From positions 297,482 to 361,481 of the forward strand of contig NZ_JAVFCB010000001.1 of NCBI RefSeq assembly GCF_030865425.1: a stretch of DNA of 64,000 nucleotides, written 5' to 3'. The notes under the pieces are model-generated. The model searched no databases. It had not been told where the DNA came from and saw nothing but the letters and a program-made list of their open reading frames with translations. This DNA is from Microbacterium capsulatum. Lineage in GTDB: Bacteria > Actinomycetota > Actinomycetes > Actinomycetales > Microbacteriaceae. Of this stretch, positions 1 to 8,225 are shown piece by piece (within the stretch, counting starts at the first letter, position 1; the number at the start of each line of letters is the position of its first letter). The position numbers and the translations under genes are program-made.

Positions 1-765
1 GCGCACGTCGTCGCGGGGGCCCGCGGGGTCGGCCTCGCGTTCGCCGACGGCACTGCGGTCGACGCGGATGTCGTCGGATCCGACGTGCTGTCCGACCTCG
101 CCGTGCTTCGGGCGCACGGGCCGACGCCGGATCCGGTGCCGCTCGGCGACGCCGCACGCCTGCGCGTGGGCCAGCTCGTGGTCGCGCTGGGCAATCCGCG
201 AGGGCTCGCCGGCAGCGTTACCGCCGGCATCGTCTCGGCGCTGGGCCGCTCGCTGCCGACCGCATCCGGCCGGGTGATCGACGAGGTGATCCAGACCGAC
301 GCCGCGCTGAACCCCGGCAACAGCGGGGGAGCGCTCGCCGACAGCGCCGGCCGCCTGGTCGGCGTGAACACGGCGGTCGCGGGCGTCGGGCTCGGGCTCG
401 CCGTGCCGATCAACGCGACGACCCTCGCGATCATCGACACGCTCGCCACGGCCGGCCGGGTGCGCCGGGCCTGGCTCGGCGTGGCGGGGGCGAAGGTGCC
501 GCTCACGCCCGAGGCCGCGGCGAAGGTCGGATCCAGGACGGGCATGCAGGTCATGTCGACGGTCACGGGGAGCCCCGCGGCGAGGGCCGGCGCGCTGCCG
601 GGGGACATCGTGCTCTCCATCGACGGGACGGCGATCTTCGATCCGACCGGGCTGCAGCGGGTCATGGTCGAGGGGGCGATCGGCCGTCGGATGGAGATGA
701 TCGTGCTGCGCCACGGCGCCCTGATCGATCTCGTGCTGGAACCGGAGGAGCTGCGGCTGCAGTGA
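1..765 (+). CDS. HtrA/DegP-like trypsin-type serine protease with PDZ domain (5' end outside window)
   Basis: The reading frame is open from base 1, so the N-terminus lies outside the window. The fragment (254 residues) begins at AHVV, which is the catalytic His motif of S1C proteases (His at fragment residue 2). The catalytic Asp is in SDLAVL (residue 32) and the catalytic Ser in NPGNSGGAL (residue 108), so the triad is intact. Residues about 160-245 look like a PDZ domain (SPAARAGALPGDIVLSIDG). Such proteases are normally exported or membrane-anchored and degrade or regulate envelope proteins; any signal or anchor would be in the missing part. The PDZ domain is rather short and the protein ends shortly after it. 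The next gene begins about 80 bases downstream. Confidence 0.9.
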   Translation, partial: AHVVAGARGVGLAFADGTAVDADVVGSDVLSDLAVLRAHGPTPDPVPLGDAARLRVGQLVVALGNPRGLAGSVTAGIVSALGRSLPTASGRVIDEVIQTDAALNPGNSGGALADSAGRLVGVNTAVAGVGLGLAVPINATTLAIIDTLATAGRVRRAWLGVAGAKVPLTPEAAAKVGSRTGMQVMSTVTGSPAARAGALPGDIVLSIDGTAIFDPTGLQRVMVEGAIGRRMEMIVLRHGALIDLVLEPEELRLQ

Positions 766-846
766 CCCTGGCACGCCGATCCCCGCGCATGACACGGGCG
801 GCAGCCGCGTCGAGAATGGAGGACATCCGTGAGCGAGGGAGCACCG

Positions 847-1725
847 ATGACCGACCTGGACCGTGCCGCGTCCTTCCTGGCCGCGCACGCGCGGATCCTC
901 GACCGTCGCCGCTTCGAGGCGCTGATCCACGACGACGACGCGGCCCGGCACGCGATCGTGCGGGGACTGGACGCGTACCGCAACGCCGACGGCGGCTACG
1001 GCTGGGGGCTGGAGCCGGACCTCCGGGCCCCGGAGAGTCAGCCCGCGGCGGCGCTGCACGCGCTCGAGGCGCTCGCCGACGCCGGACCGGCGACCTCCCC
1101 GCACGCGACCGCGCTGCTGGACTGGCTGGGCGCGGTGACGCTCCCCGACGGCGGTCTGCCGTTCGCGCTGCCGATCGCGGATCCGGCCGGGTGCGCGCCG
1201 TTCTGGACGCAGGCCGACCCGGCGGTGTCGTCGCTGCAGATCACGGCCGCCGTGGCCGCCCAGGCGCACCGCGCCGCGCGGGGGGACGAGGCGATCCGCG
1301 CCCATCCCTGGCTGCAGACGGCGACCCGGTACTGCTTCGACGCGATCCGCGAGATCGACGAGGAGCCCTTCGCCTACGTCCTCTCGTTCGCGCTCGCCTT
1401 CCTCGATGAGACCGCCGAGACGCACGCGGAGGCGGGGGAGCTGATCGGGAGGCTCGCCCGATTCCTGCCCCGGGACGGCGCGCTGCCCGTCGCCGGCGGC
1501 GCTCCCGGCGAGGCGGTGCACGTGCTCTCCGCTCCGGCCCGTCCGGTGCGGGCGATCCTGGATCCGCGGGCGGTGGCCGCCGAGCTCGACCGGCTCGAGC
1601 GCACCCAGCTCGCCGACGGCGGGTGGGCCGTCGACTTCACCAGCCACTCCGCGGCGGCCGCGCTCGAGTGGCGCGGGTACACGACGGTCGCCGCTCTCGC
1701 GACTCTGCGACGCAACGGCCGGTAG
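847..1725 (+). CDS. alpha-toroid (prenyltransferase/terpene-cyclase-like repeat) protein, function unknown
   Basis: A 292-residue cytoplasmic protein. It has repeated Gly-rich motifs such as NADGGYGWGLEPD near residue 45 and QLADGGWAVDF near residue 260, which resemble QW-type repeats of the squalene cyclase/prenyltransferase alpha-alpha barrel. No DxDD or DDxxD cyclase signature is seen, so a catalytic terpene role is unlikely. The ATG at 847 follows GAGGGAG with six bases of spacing. A GTG at 829 preceded by GGAGG is an alternative start adding six residues; a GAGAAT -10-like hexamer at 812-817 puts the likely transcript start near 824, which favours 847. Substrate and pathway are unknown. 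Confidence 0.75.
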   Translation: MTDLDRAASFLAAHARILDRRRFEALIHDDDAARHAIVRGLDAYRNADGGYGWGLEPDLRAPESQPAAALHALEALADAGPATSPHATALLDWLGAVTLPDGGLPFALPIADPAGCAPFWTQADPAVSSLQITAAVAAQAHRAARGDEAIRAHPWLQTATRYCFDAIREIDEEPFAYVLSFALAFLDETAETHAEAGELIGRLARFLPRDGALPVAGGAPGEAVHVLSAPARPVRAILDPRAVAAELDRLERTQLADGGWAVDFTSHSAAAALEWRGYTTVAALATLRRNGR

Positions 1726-1771
1726 TCCGCCGCGCCGGGGGAGGATGGAGGGACCGCTCCGAGGAGGAACC

Positions 1772-2692
1772 ATGCGCGCCGCCGTCTACGACCAGTACAG
1801 CACCGACCCCGGCGACATCGTCGTGCGGGACGTGCCGGACCCGAAGCTCTTTCCCGGATCCGTTCTCATCGAGGTGCGGGCCGCCGGCGTGAACCCCGTC
1901 GACTGGAAGCTCATGGCGGGGTACCTCGACCGGCTCATGGACGTGCAGTTCCCGGTCATCCCGGGCTGGGACGTGGCCGGCGTCGTCGTCGGGCTCGGCC
2001 CGGACACCCCCGAGTTCGCGATCGGCGACGAGGTGATGGCGTACGCGCGCAAGGACGTGCTCGGCGCGGGGACGTTCGCCGAGCGGGTCTCGGTCCCGGT
2101 GCACGCCGTCGCGCGCAGGCCCGCGGCGCTGACCTGGGAGGAGGCGGCCGGGCTCCCGCTCGCCGGGGGCACGGCCCTGCGCACGATCGACGCGCTGGGC
2201 GAGCTGGGCGACCGCACGGTGCTCGTGCACGGCGCGGCGGGCGGGGTCGGCAGCCTCGCGGTGCAGATCGCGGTCGCGCGGGGAGCCCGCGTGATCGGCA
2301 CCGCGTCCGAGCGAAACCACGCCTACCTCCGCGACCTCGGCGCCGTGCCGGTGGGCTACGGCGACGGCCTCGTCGACCGGGTGCGGGCGCTGGCGGACGG
2401 TCCTGTCGACGCGGTCGCGGACTTCGTGGGCGGTCAGCTCGACACCACCCTCGCCGTCCTCCGGGACGGCGGACGTCATGCCTCCGTCGCCGACGCCTCC
2501 GTCGTCGAGCACGGCGGACGCTGGATCTGGGTGCGCCCGGACGGATCCGAGACCGCCCGTCTCGCCGAACTCGCCGCAGGCGGGCAGCTCCGGGTCGAGG
2601 TGGCGCAGACGTTCCCGCTCGACCGCGTCGCCGACGCGTTCCGGGCGAGCATGACCGGGCACACGCGGGGCAAGCTCGTCATCGTGCCGTAA
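1772..2692 (+). CDS. NADP-dependent oxidoreductase, zinc-free quinone oxidoreductase type (MDR superfamily)
   Basis: A 306-residue protein of the medium-chain dehydrogenase/reductase superfamily. The N-terminal GroES-like domain contains AAGVNPVDWK near residue 35. A Rossmann nucleotide-binding loop (HGAAGGVGSLAVQIA) begins near residue 150. The cysteine and histidine ligands of zinc alcohol dehydrogenases are not seen, pointing to the quinone oxidoreductase / enoyl-reductase branch that uses NADPH to reduce alpha,beta-unsaturated carbonyls or quinones. The start is fixed by GAGGAGG seven bases before the ATG. It is 46 bases after the preceding gene in the same direction. The true substrate cannot be read from the sequence. 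Confidence 0.88.
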   Translation: MRAAVYDQYSTDPGDIVVRDVPDPKLFPGSVLIEVRAAGVNPVDWKLMAGYLDRLMDVQFPVIPGWDVAGVVVGLGPDTPEFAIGDEVMAYARKDVLGAGTFAERVSVPVHAVARRPAALTWEEAAGLPLAGGTALRTIDALGELGDRTVLVHGAAGGVGSLAVQIAVARGARVIGTASERNHAYLRDLGAVPVGYGDGLVDRVRALADGPVDAVADFVGGQLDTTLAVLRDGGRHASVADASVVEHGGRWIWVRPDGSETARLAELAAGGQLRVEVAQTFPLDRVADAFRASMTGHTRGKLVIVP

Positions 2693-2784
2693 CGCCACGG
2701 GTCGGCCGGACGCGCCCCGGGAGCGCGACATCGAGTCAGGACGGGCCTGTCGCGACCGGTAATGTTCCTGTGAAAGGCGGTCGG

Positions 2785-3660
2785 ATGCCGAAGTCGCAGG
2801 GCGCAGCGGGCGTCGTCAGCTCACTGGTCGCGAGCGTGCTGTTCGGCGCCATCTTCTACCTGTACGGCGTCGTCGACGCCTCGGCGGAGTCGCAGTTCGG
2901 CTGGCGGATGATCGTCACCCTTCTCTGCTACGCGGCAGCGCTCGCGACCCGCTCCGGCCGGGAGGCGCTCGCGCTGCTCTGGGGCGTGCTCACCTCGGCC
3001 TGGTGGCGGTGGCCGGTCCTGGTCGCGATGACCGTGATGGTCGGTGCGCAGATGTGGCTGTTCGCGTGGGCGCCCCGGCACGGCTACGGGCTCGACGCGT
3101 CGCTCGGCTACCTGCTGCTGCCGATCGCGCTCGTGCTCGTCGGGCGGCTGCTGTTCCGCGAGCACGTCAGCCGGTTGCAGTGGGTCGCGGTCTCGATCGC
3201 CACGGTCGCCGTGGTCGTGAAGGTCGCGCTCGCGGGCACCGTCTCGTGGGTCGCGTTCGGGATCTGCATCGTCTACGCGATCTACTTCACCGTCCGCCGG
3301 CACGCGGGCCTCGACCTGCCCGCGACGTTCGGCGCGGAGACGACGCTGCTGCTCCCGGTGGCGGTGACCTTCGTGCTGGTCACCCCCGGCGCCTCGACGC
3401 CCCTCGGGGTGGTCGCCGAGATCGCCGCGGGCTTCGCCGGGGCACTCGCCATGTCGGCCTATCTCGGGGCGTCACGGCTGCTCGGTCTGCCGCTGTTCGG
3501 GCTGCTCAGCTACGTCGAGCCCGTCCTGCTGTTCGTCGTCGCGCTGCTCCTCGGCGAGAAGGTGCACCTGCCCGACCTCGTCGTCTACGGCCTGCTCGCG
3601 GTCGCGCTGGCGATCCTCGCCGTCGACGGATTCCGCGGAGCGTCCCGCCCGCGGGAATAG
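2785..3660 (+). CDS. EamA/RarD-like drug/metabolite transporter family permease
   Basis: A 291-residue polytopic membrane protein with roughly ten hydrophobic segments (for example VVSSLVASVLFGAIFYLYGV at the N-terminus and LVVYGLLAVALAILAVDGF at the C-terminus), the usual size and layout for EamA-domain transporters. Such proteins export metabolites or amino acids, but the substrate is unknown here. The ATG at 2785 has AAAGGCGG upstream. A GTG at 2770 would add five residues but has no ribosome binding site and lies only four bases after a TAATGT hexamer, so it is less likely. The gene appears to be transcribed on its own. Confidence 0.85.
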   Translation: MPKSQGAAGVVSSLVASVLFGAIFYLYGVVDASAESQFGWRMIVTLLCYAAALATRSGREALALLWGVLTSAWWRWPVLVAMTVMVGAQMWLFAWAPRHGYGLDASLGYLLLPIALVLVGRLLFREHVSRLQWVAVSIATVAVVVKVALAGTVSWVAFGICIVYAIYFTVRRHAGLDLPATFGAETTLLLPVAVTFVLVTPGASTPLGVVAEIAAGFAGALAMSAYLGASRLLGLPLFGLLSYVEPVLLFVVALLLGEKVHLPDLVVYGLLAVALAILAVDGFRGASRPRE

Positions 3661-3725
3661 CCGATCGGACGATGCGGCGGCCTCTGCCCGCCGCGGAGAC
3701 TGGGACCGTCCCGTCAGGAGGTCCC

Positions 3726-4994
3726 ATGCCCGTCCGTCGTCCGATCGTCGCTCTCGCGTCCCTCGCCGCGCTCGCCGCGGTGCTCGCCGCGTGTACCGTC
3801 GCCCCCATGAGCACCGATGCCGCGCCGAGCCCGTCCGCCGCCACGCCGACCCCGTCCGCCGCGAGCGCCCGCGTAAGCGTCTCCCCGGCGGGCCTCGACC
3901 AGGATCTGCGTGACGCGGCCTGGGCGGACGACGTGCCGCGGGCGACCGCACTCGTGGCGCAGGGCGCCGACGTGAATGCGAAGGACGACACCCAGCAGTC
4001 GGCGTACCTCGTCGCGACGAGCGAGGGTCACCTCGACCTGCTCCGGATGACCCTGGCGCACGGCGCGAGCGTGGACGACAAGGACAGCTGGAACGGCACC
4101 GGGCTCATCCGCGCCGCCGAACGAGGGCACGGGTACATCATCGGCGCGCTGCTGCAGGCGGGCATCGACCGCGACCACGTGAACCGGATCGGGTACCAGG
4201 CGATCCACGAGGCGGTCTGGTTCGGCAAGGACGACCAGGACTACGCGACCACGATCCGTGCGCTCATCGCGGGCGGCGTCGAGTTCACCCGGGCGTCTGT
4301 GCGCGAGCGCCTCACGCCGCTGCAGATGGCCGAGCAGCGGGGTCTGCGCGGATCCGCGAAGATCCTCCGCGCGGCGCAGGACGCCCCCCGACCCGCGGAT
4401 CCGGACGCCGCGCTTCTCGCCGCCGCCGAGTCGGGAGATGCCGACGCCGCCGCGATCGCGATCAGGGCCGGGGCCGACCTGGAGGTGCGCGACAGGCAGC
4501 TGCAGCGCACGCCGCTCATGCACGCCGTGATGCAGGACCGGGTCGCGGTCGCGCAGCTGCTCGTGGCGATGGGGGCCGACGTGAACGCCCTCGACTACCG
4601 CAAGGACACGCCGTGGCTCATGACCGGGGTGACCGGCAGCGTGGCGATGCTCGATGCGCTGCTGCCCGGTCGGCCCGACCTGTCGATCCCGAACCGCTAC
4701 GGCGGCACCTCCGTCCACCCCGCCGCCGAGCGCGGCCATGTCGACTACATCGCGCGGGTCGTGACGGCCGGCGTCGACCTGAACGAGGTGAACAGCCTCG
4801 GCTGGACCGCGCTGCAGGAGGCCGTGCTGCTCGGCGACGGCGGTCCTGCGCACCAGGAGATCGTGCGCATCCTCGTCGCGCACGGCGCGGACCCGGGGAT
4901 CAGGGATCGCAACGGCCGCACCGCGCTCGACAACGCGCGGGCCAAGGGATACGACGCGATCGCCCGGATCCTGGAGGGGGCGACCCCGCGCTGA
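3726..4994 (+). CDS. ankyrin-repeat lipoprotein with internally duplicated module
   Basis: A 422-residue protein with a lipoprotein signal peptide: two Arg near the start, a hydrophobic stretch and the lipobox LAAC with the lipidated Cys at residue 23. A Ser/Pro/Ala/Thr-rich linker follows to about residue 55. The rest is ankyrin repeats (units such as ALVAQGADVNAKD and LLVAMGADVNALD). Two halves, about residues 55-225 and 235-420, align with each other, including IGYQAIHEAVWFG in the first and LGWTALQEAVLLG in the second, so the domain arose by internal duplication. The start has CAGGAG five bases upstream. It is probably anchored outside the cytoplasmic membrane and binds a protein; the partner is unknown. 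Confidence 0.88.
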   Translation: MPVRRPIVALASLAALAAVLAACTVAPMSTDAAPSPSAATPTPSAASARVSVSPAGLDQDLRDAAWADDVPRATALVAQGADVNAKDDTQQSAYLVATSEGHLDLLRMTLAHGASVDDKDSWNGTGLIRAAERGHGYIIGALLQAGIDRDHVNRIGYQAIHEAVWFGKDDQDYATTIRALIAGGVEFTRASVRERLTPLQMAEQRGLRGSAKILRAAQDAPRPADPDAALLAAAESGDADAAAIAIRAGADLEVRDRQLQRTPLMHAVMQDRVAVAQLLVAMGADVNALDYRKDTPWLMTGVTGSVAMLDALLPGRPDLSIPNRYGGTSVHPAAERGHVDYIARVVTAGVDLNEVNSLGWTALQEAVLLGDGGPAHQEIVRILVAHGADPGIRDRNGRTALDNARAKGYDAIARILEGATPR

Positions 4995-5054
4995 CGGGCG
5001 GCTCGCGGCGGTCCGCGTCGCCGGGCGCGGTCGTCGGCCGGAGTGCCCTCGGCG

Positions 5055-5534
5055 TCAGCCGCGGGGGAGCGCGCCCACGCCCTCGCGGCGCTCGAAGACG
5101 AGCTGCGTCTCGGTGGCCCGCACCACGTCGTGCACGGTGATCCGCTCCAGCACGATGTCGCGCAGGGCGGCCGCGTCGGCGACCGCCACGTGCACGAGGA
5201 AGTCGTCGGCCCCGGCGATGTGGAACACCTGCAGCACGCCCGCCGTGCGTTCGAGCGCGTCGAAGAGCGCCTCCACCCGGCTCTTGCTGTGGTTGCCGAG
5301 GCGCACCCGGATCACCGCCTGCAGCGGCCGGCCGAGAGCCGCAGGGTCGATCTCCAGTCGCATGCCGAGGATCACCCCGCGGGAGCGCAGCGAACGCATC
5401 CGGAACGCGCAGGTCGACGCGGGGATCGCCAGCGCCTCCGCCAGCTCCTTGATCGACGCGTCGGGGCGCTCGGCCAGGGCGGCGAGGATCCGCAGGTCGA
5501 GGGGATCGACGGCGGCGCTCTGCTCTGCGGTCAA
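5055..5534 (-). CDS. Lrp/AsnC family transcriptional regulator
   Basis: A 159-residue protein of the size typical for Lrp/AsnC regulators. Residues about 10-60 form the winged helix-turn-helix (LDLRILAALAERPDASIKELAEAL), followed by the RAM/ACT-like ligand-binding beta-alpha domain (GVLQVFHIAGADDFLVHVAV). These proteins sense amino acids and regulate adjacent metabolic genes. The start codon is TTG, supported by AAGGAG six bases upstream. It diverges from the PLP-dependent gamma-lyase gene at 5648 with 113 bases between them, so the lyase is the likely target and an amino acid such as methionine the likely effector (inference). Confidence 0.9.
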   Translation of the reverse strand: MTAEQSAAVDPLDLRILAALAERPDASIKELAEALAIPASTCAFRMRSLRSRGVILGMRLEIDPAALGRPLQAVIRVRLGNHSKSRVEALFDALERTAGVLQVFHIAGADDFLVHVAVADAAALRDIVLERITVHDVVRATETQLVFERREGVGALPRG

Positions 5535-5647
5535 GATCCGCTCCTTCCCGGCGCATTTGATTGCGCTCCTGACAAGGATCGCATCCGAAGATCATTCAGG
5601 GAACAATCACACTGGTATTCTTCTGCGCGCAGAGGGATCCTGGATGC
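5535..5647. promoter_or_regulatory. divergent control region between Lrp regulator and gamma-lyase gene
   Basis: The 113-base gap must hold both promoters. It contains the separated inverted repeat TGATTG (5558-5563) / CAATCA (5604-5609), a plausible pair of half-sites for an Lrp-type octamer. A TATTCT hexamer at 5616-5621 is a candidate -10 for the rightward lyase gene. The AT-richness around 5555-5620 stands out against the flanks. The assignment as operator is inferred. Confidence 0.5.
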
Positions 5648-6835
5648 ATGCTCGATCAGCCTCTGCATCCCGACACCGTCGCCGTCCACGCCGGCCGCGC
5701 CGACCTCGCCGCCCTCGGCGTCCACGCCGCGCCGATCGACCTCTCCTCGACCAACCCGCTGCCCGACATCCAGCACGGCGGCGACTCGTACGAGTCGATG
5801 GCGAACGGCGGGCACCCGCTCCCGGACGGCGGCAACGTCTACGCCCGGCTGTGGAACCCGACCGTGGCGCGCTTCGAGGAGGGCCTCGCCGAGCTCGAGC
5901 ACGCCGAGGCCGCCGTCGCCTTCTCCAGCGGCATGGCCGCGATGACCGCGGCGATCCTGTCGCACACGACCGCGAAGGGGCTGAAGCACGTCGTCGCGGT
6001 CCGCCCGCTCTACGGGGGCACCGACCACCTCCTCGACTCCGGTCTGCTCGGCGCCGAGGTGACCTTCTGCGCCGAGGATGAGGTGCACGCGCACCTCCGC
6101 CCCGACACCGGGCTCGTGGTGCTGGAGACGCCGGCCAACCCGACGCTCGATCTCGTGGACATCGCCGGCGTGGTCGCCCAGGCGGGCGAGGTGCCGGTGC
6201 TCGTCGACAACACCTTCGCCACGCCGCTGCTGCAGAACCCGCTCGACCTCGGGGCCGCGCTGTCGCTGCACAGCGCGACGAAGTACATCGGCGGACACGG
6301 CGACGTGATCGCCGGCGTCATCGCCTGCTCCGAGGAGACCGCGCAGGCGCTGCGCCGGGTCCGCGCGATCACGGGCGCCCTGCTGCACCCGCTCGGCGCG
6401 TACCTGCTGCACCGCGGGCTCGCGACCCTGCCGATCCGGATCGAGCGGCAGCAGCAGTCCGCCGAGCGGGTCGTGGCCTGGCTCGCGCAGCAGCCCGAGG
6501 TCGCGGAGGTGTTCTACCCGGGCATCGGCGATCACCGCGGGCTGATCCCGCGGCAGATGCGCGGCGGCGGCGCGATGATCGCCATCCGGCTCCGCGACGG
6601 CTACGCAGCCGCCGAGGCGCTCACCGGATCCGTGCAGCTGTTCACGCACGCCGTGTCGCTCGGCGGCGTCGACTCCCTCGTGCAGCACCCGGCGGCCCTC
6701 ACGCACCGTCCGGTCGCGGCCGCGGCGCGCCCGGGCGCCGACATCGTGCGGATCTCGATCGGTCTGGAGGACGTCGAGGACCTGATCGGCGACCTCGCCC
6801 AGGCGCTCAGCCGGGTGACCGCCGCGGTGCGCTGA
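5648..6835 (+). CDS. Cys/Met metabolism PLP-dependent enzyme (methionine gamma-lyase / cystathionine gamma-synthase family)
   Basis: A 395-residue fold-type I PLP enzyme. Recognisable parts are the phosphate-binding FSSGMAAMTAA, the VDNTFATPLLQNPLDLGA stretch with the PLP-binding Asp, and the Schiff-base Lys at residue 212 in SATKYIGGHGD. These enzymes catalyse gamma-elimination or gamma-replacement on methionine, cystathionine or O-acyl-homoserine; sequence alone does not separate the activities. An LDLSSTNPLPD-like substitution in the N-terminal substrate region (DLSSTNPLPDIQHGGDSYES) differs from standard MetB/MetC, and pairing with an Lrp/AsnC gene suggests a methionine gamma-lyase-like catabolic role (inference). 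It is divergently transcribed from that regulator. Confidence 0.88.
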   Translation: MLDQPLHPDTVAVHAGRADLAALGVHAAPIDLSSTNPLPDIQHGGDSYESMANGGHPLPDGGNVYARLWNPTVARFEEGLAELEHAEAAVAFSSGMAAMTAAILSHTTAKGLKHVVAVRPLYGGTDHLLDSGLLGAEVTFCAEDEVHAHLRPDTGLVVLETPANPTLDLVDIAGVVAQAGEVPVLVDNTFATPLLQNPLDLGAALSLHSATKYIGGHGDVIAGVIACSEETAQALRRVRAITGALLHPLGAYLLHRGLATLPIRIERQQQSAERVVAWLAQQPEVAEVFYPGIGDHRGLIPRQMRGGGAMIAIRLRDGYAAAEALTGSVQLFTHAVSLGGVDSLVQHPAALTHRPVAAAARPGADIVRISIGLEDVEDLIGDLAQALSRVTAAVR

Positions 6836-6902
6836 TCCGCGGCCCCCGCTGCTGCAGGCAGAGCCGGATCCGGATGTCGGCGGCCTCCGGCAGACTGTTC
6901 CG

Positions 6903-8171
6903 GTGACCGGCATGCGAACGTTCTGGGCGGCCCTCCCGACCGAGGGGCGGTGGCTGCTGTCCACGGCGGCGATCCAGACCCTGGGCCGCGGCCTGACGCT
7001 GCCGTTCACGATCATCTACCTGCACGAGGTGCGCGGTTTCGATCTCGGTCTCGCCGGCGCGCTGATGAGCATCATCGCGGTCACCGGCCTCGTCGTGACC
7101 GGCCCGGGCGGCACCCTCATCGACCGTTACGGCGCGCGGCGGGTGCTGCTCGCCGGCCTCGTCGCGATGATCGCGGGCTGCACGCTGCTCGCGTTCGCCG
7201 CCTCGCCGGTCGTCGCCGCCGTCGCGCTCGTGCTCGTCGGCGTGAACTTCGGGGTGTCCTGGCCGGGCTTCAACGCGCTCATCGCGACGGTCGTCGACGG
7301 CGAGCTGCGCCAGCAGTACTTCGGCGTGAACTTCGCGCTGGTGAACCTCGGGATCGGCGTCGGCGGCATCATCGGCGGCTTCTTCGTCGACGTGCACCAG
7401 CCGGTCACGTTCACCGCGATCTTCCTCGCCGATGCCGCGAGCGCCGTGGTTCCGATGGCCCTGCTCCTCGGCCCGCTCCGGCACATCCGCACGCATGCGG
7501 ATCCGGAGGCGCCCGACGCGCCCGTCGACGGGTACCGGCAGATCCTGCGCCGGCCTGCGGTGCTCTCGCTCACGCTGCTCACGTTCGTCGCGGTGTTCAT
7601 CGGCTACGGCCAGATGGAGGCCGGGTTCCCCGCGTACGCCCGGCAGGTGTCCGGCGTGTCCACGCAGGTCATCGGCTTCTCGTTCGCCGTGAACACCGCC
7701 GTCATCGTGCTGCTGCAGTTCGCCGTGCTGAAGCTCATCACGGGTCGCCGCCGCACCCGCGTGATGCAGGTGATGGCGCTCATCTGGGCGACGTCCTGGG
7801 TGCTGCTCGGGCTCACCGGTCTGCTGCCCGACTCGCTGGCCGCCGCGATCGGCGTGCTCGCGTTCATGGGCGTGTTCGCTTTCGGGGAGACGATGCTGCA
7901 GCCCACCGTGCCCGCGATCTATAACGACCTCGCCTCCGACCGGAACCGCGGCCGGTACAACGCGATCAACGCCGCAGCCTTCCAGGGCGGGGCGATCGCG
8001 GGCCCGATCGCAGCAGGTCTCCTGCTCGGCGAAGGCCGGCAGGGCTGGTTCATCGGCGCCATGGTGGCGGGATCTCTCGGTGTGTGCGCGCTCGCGCTCG
8101 TGCTCGAACGGCGCGTGCCCGCAGCCGCCAACGGCGTGCCCGCGGGCGATGAGACGGTCGCGATCGACTGA
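6903..8171 (+). CDS. MFS transporter
   Basis: A 422-residue polytopic protein with about twelve hydrophobic segments. The loop after the second segment carries the MFS signature GTLIDRYGARRVLLAG (near residue 75). A central hydrophilic loop (about residues 195-215) separates the two six-helix halves. The assigned start is GTG; CAGACT at 6891-6896 ends six bases before it and could be a degenerate -10 for a leaderless mRNA. An ATG three codons later is the alternative. It is probably a proton-coupled drug or metabolite exporter; the substrate is not deducible. Confidence 0.87.
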   Translation: MTGMRTFWAALPTEGRWLLSTAAIQTLGRGLTLPFTIIYLHEVRGFDLGLAGALMSIIAVTGLVVTGPGGTLIDRYGARRVLLAGLVAMIAGCTLLAFAASPVVAAVALVLVGVNFGVSWPGFNALIATVVDGELRQQYFGVNFALVNLGIGVGGIIGGFFVDVHQPVTFTAIFLADAASAVVPMALLLGPLRHIRTHADPEAPDAPVDGYRQILRRPAVLSLTLLTFVAVFIGYGQMEAGFPAYARQVSGVSTQVIGFSFAVNTAVIVLLQFAVLKLITGRRRTRVMQVMALIWATSWVLLGLTGLLPDSLAAAIGVLAFMGVFAFGETMLQPTVPAIYNDLASDRNRGRYNAINAAAFQGGAIAGPIAAGLLLGEGRQGWFIGAMVAGSLGVCALALVLERRVPAAANGVPAGDETVAID

Positions 8172-8225
8172 GCCGACGCGCGCGCGGGGTCGTTGCGCGC
8201 TCGGGTGCGGCCGTCCAGGATGGGG

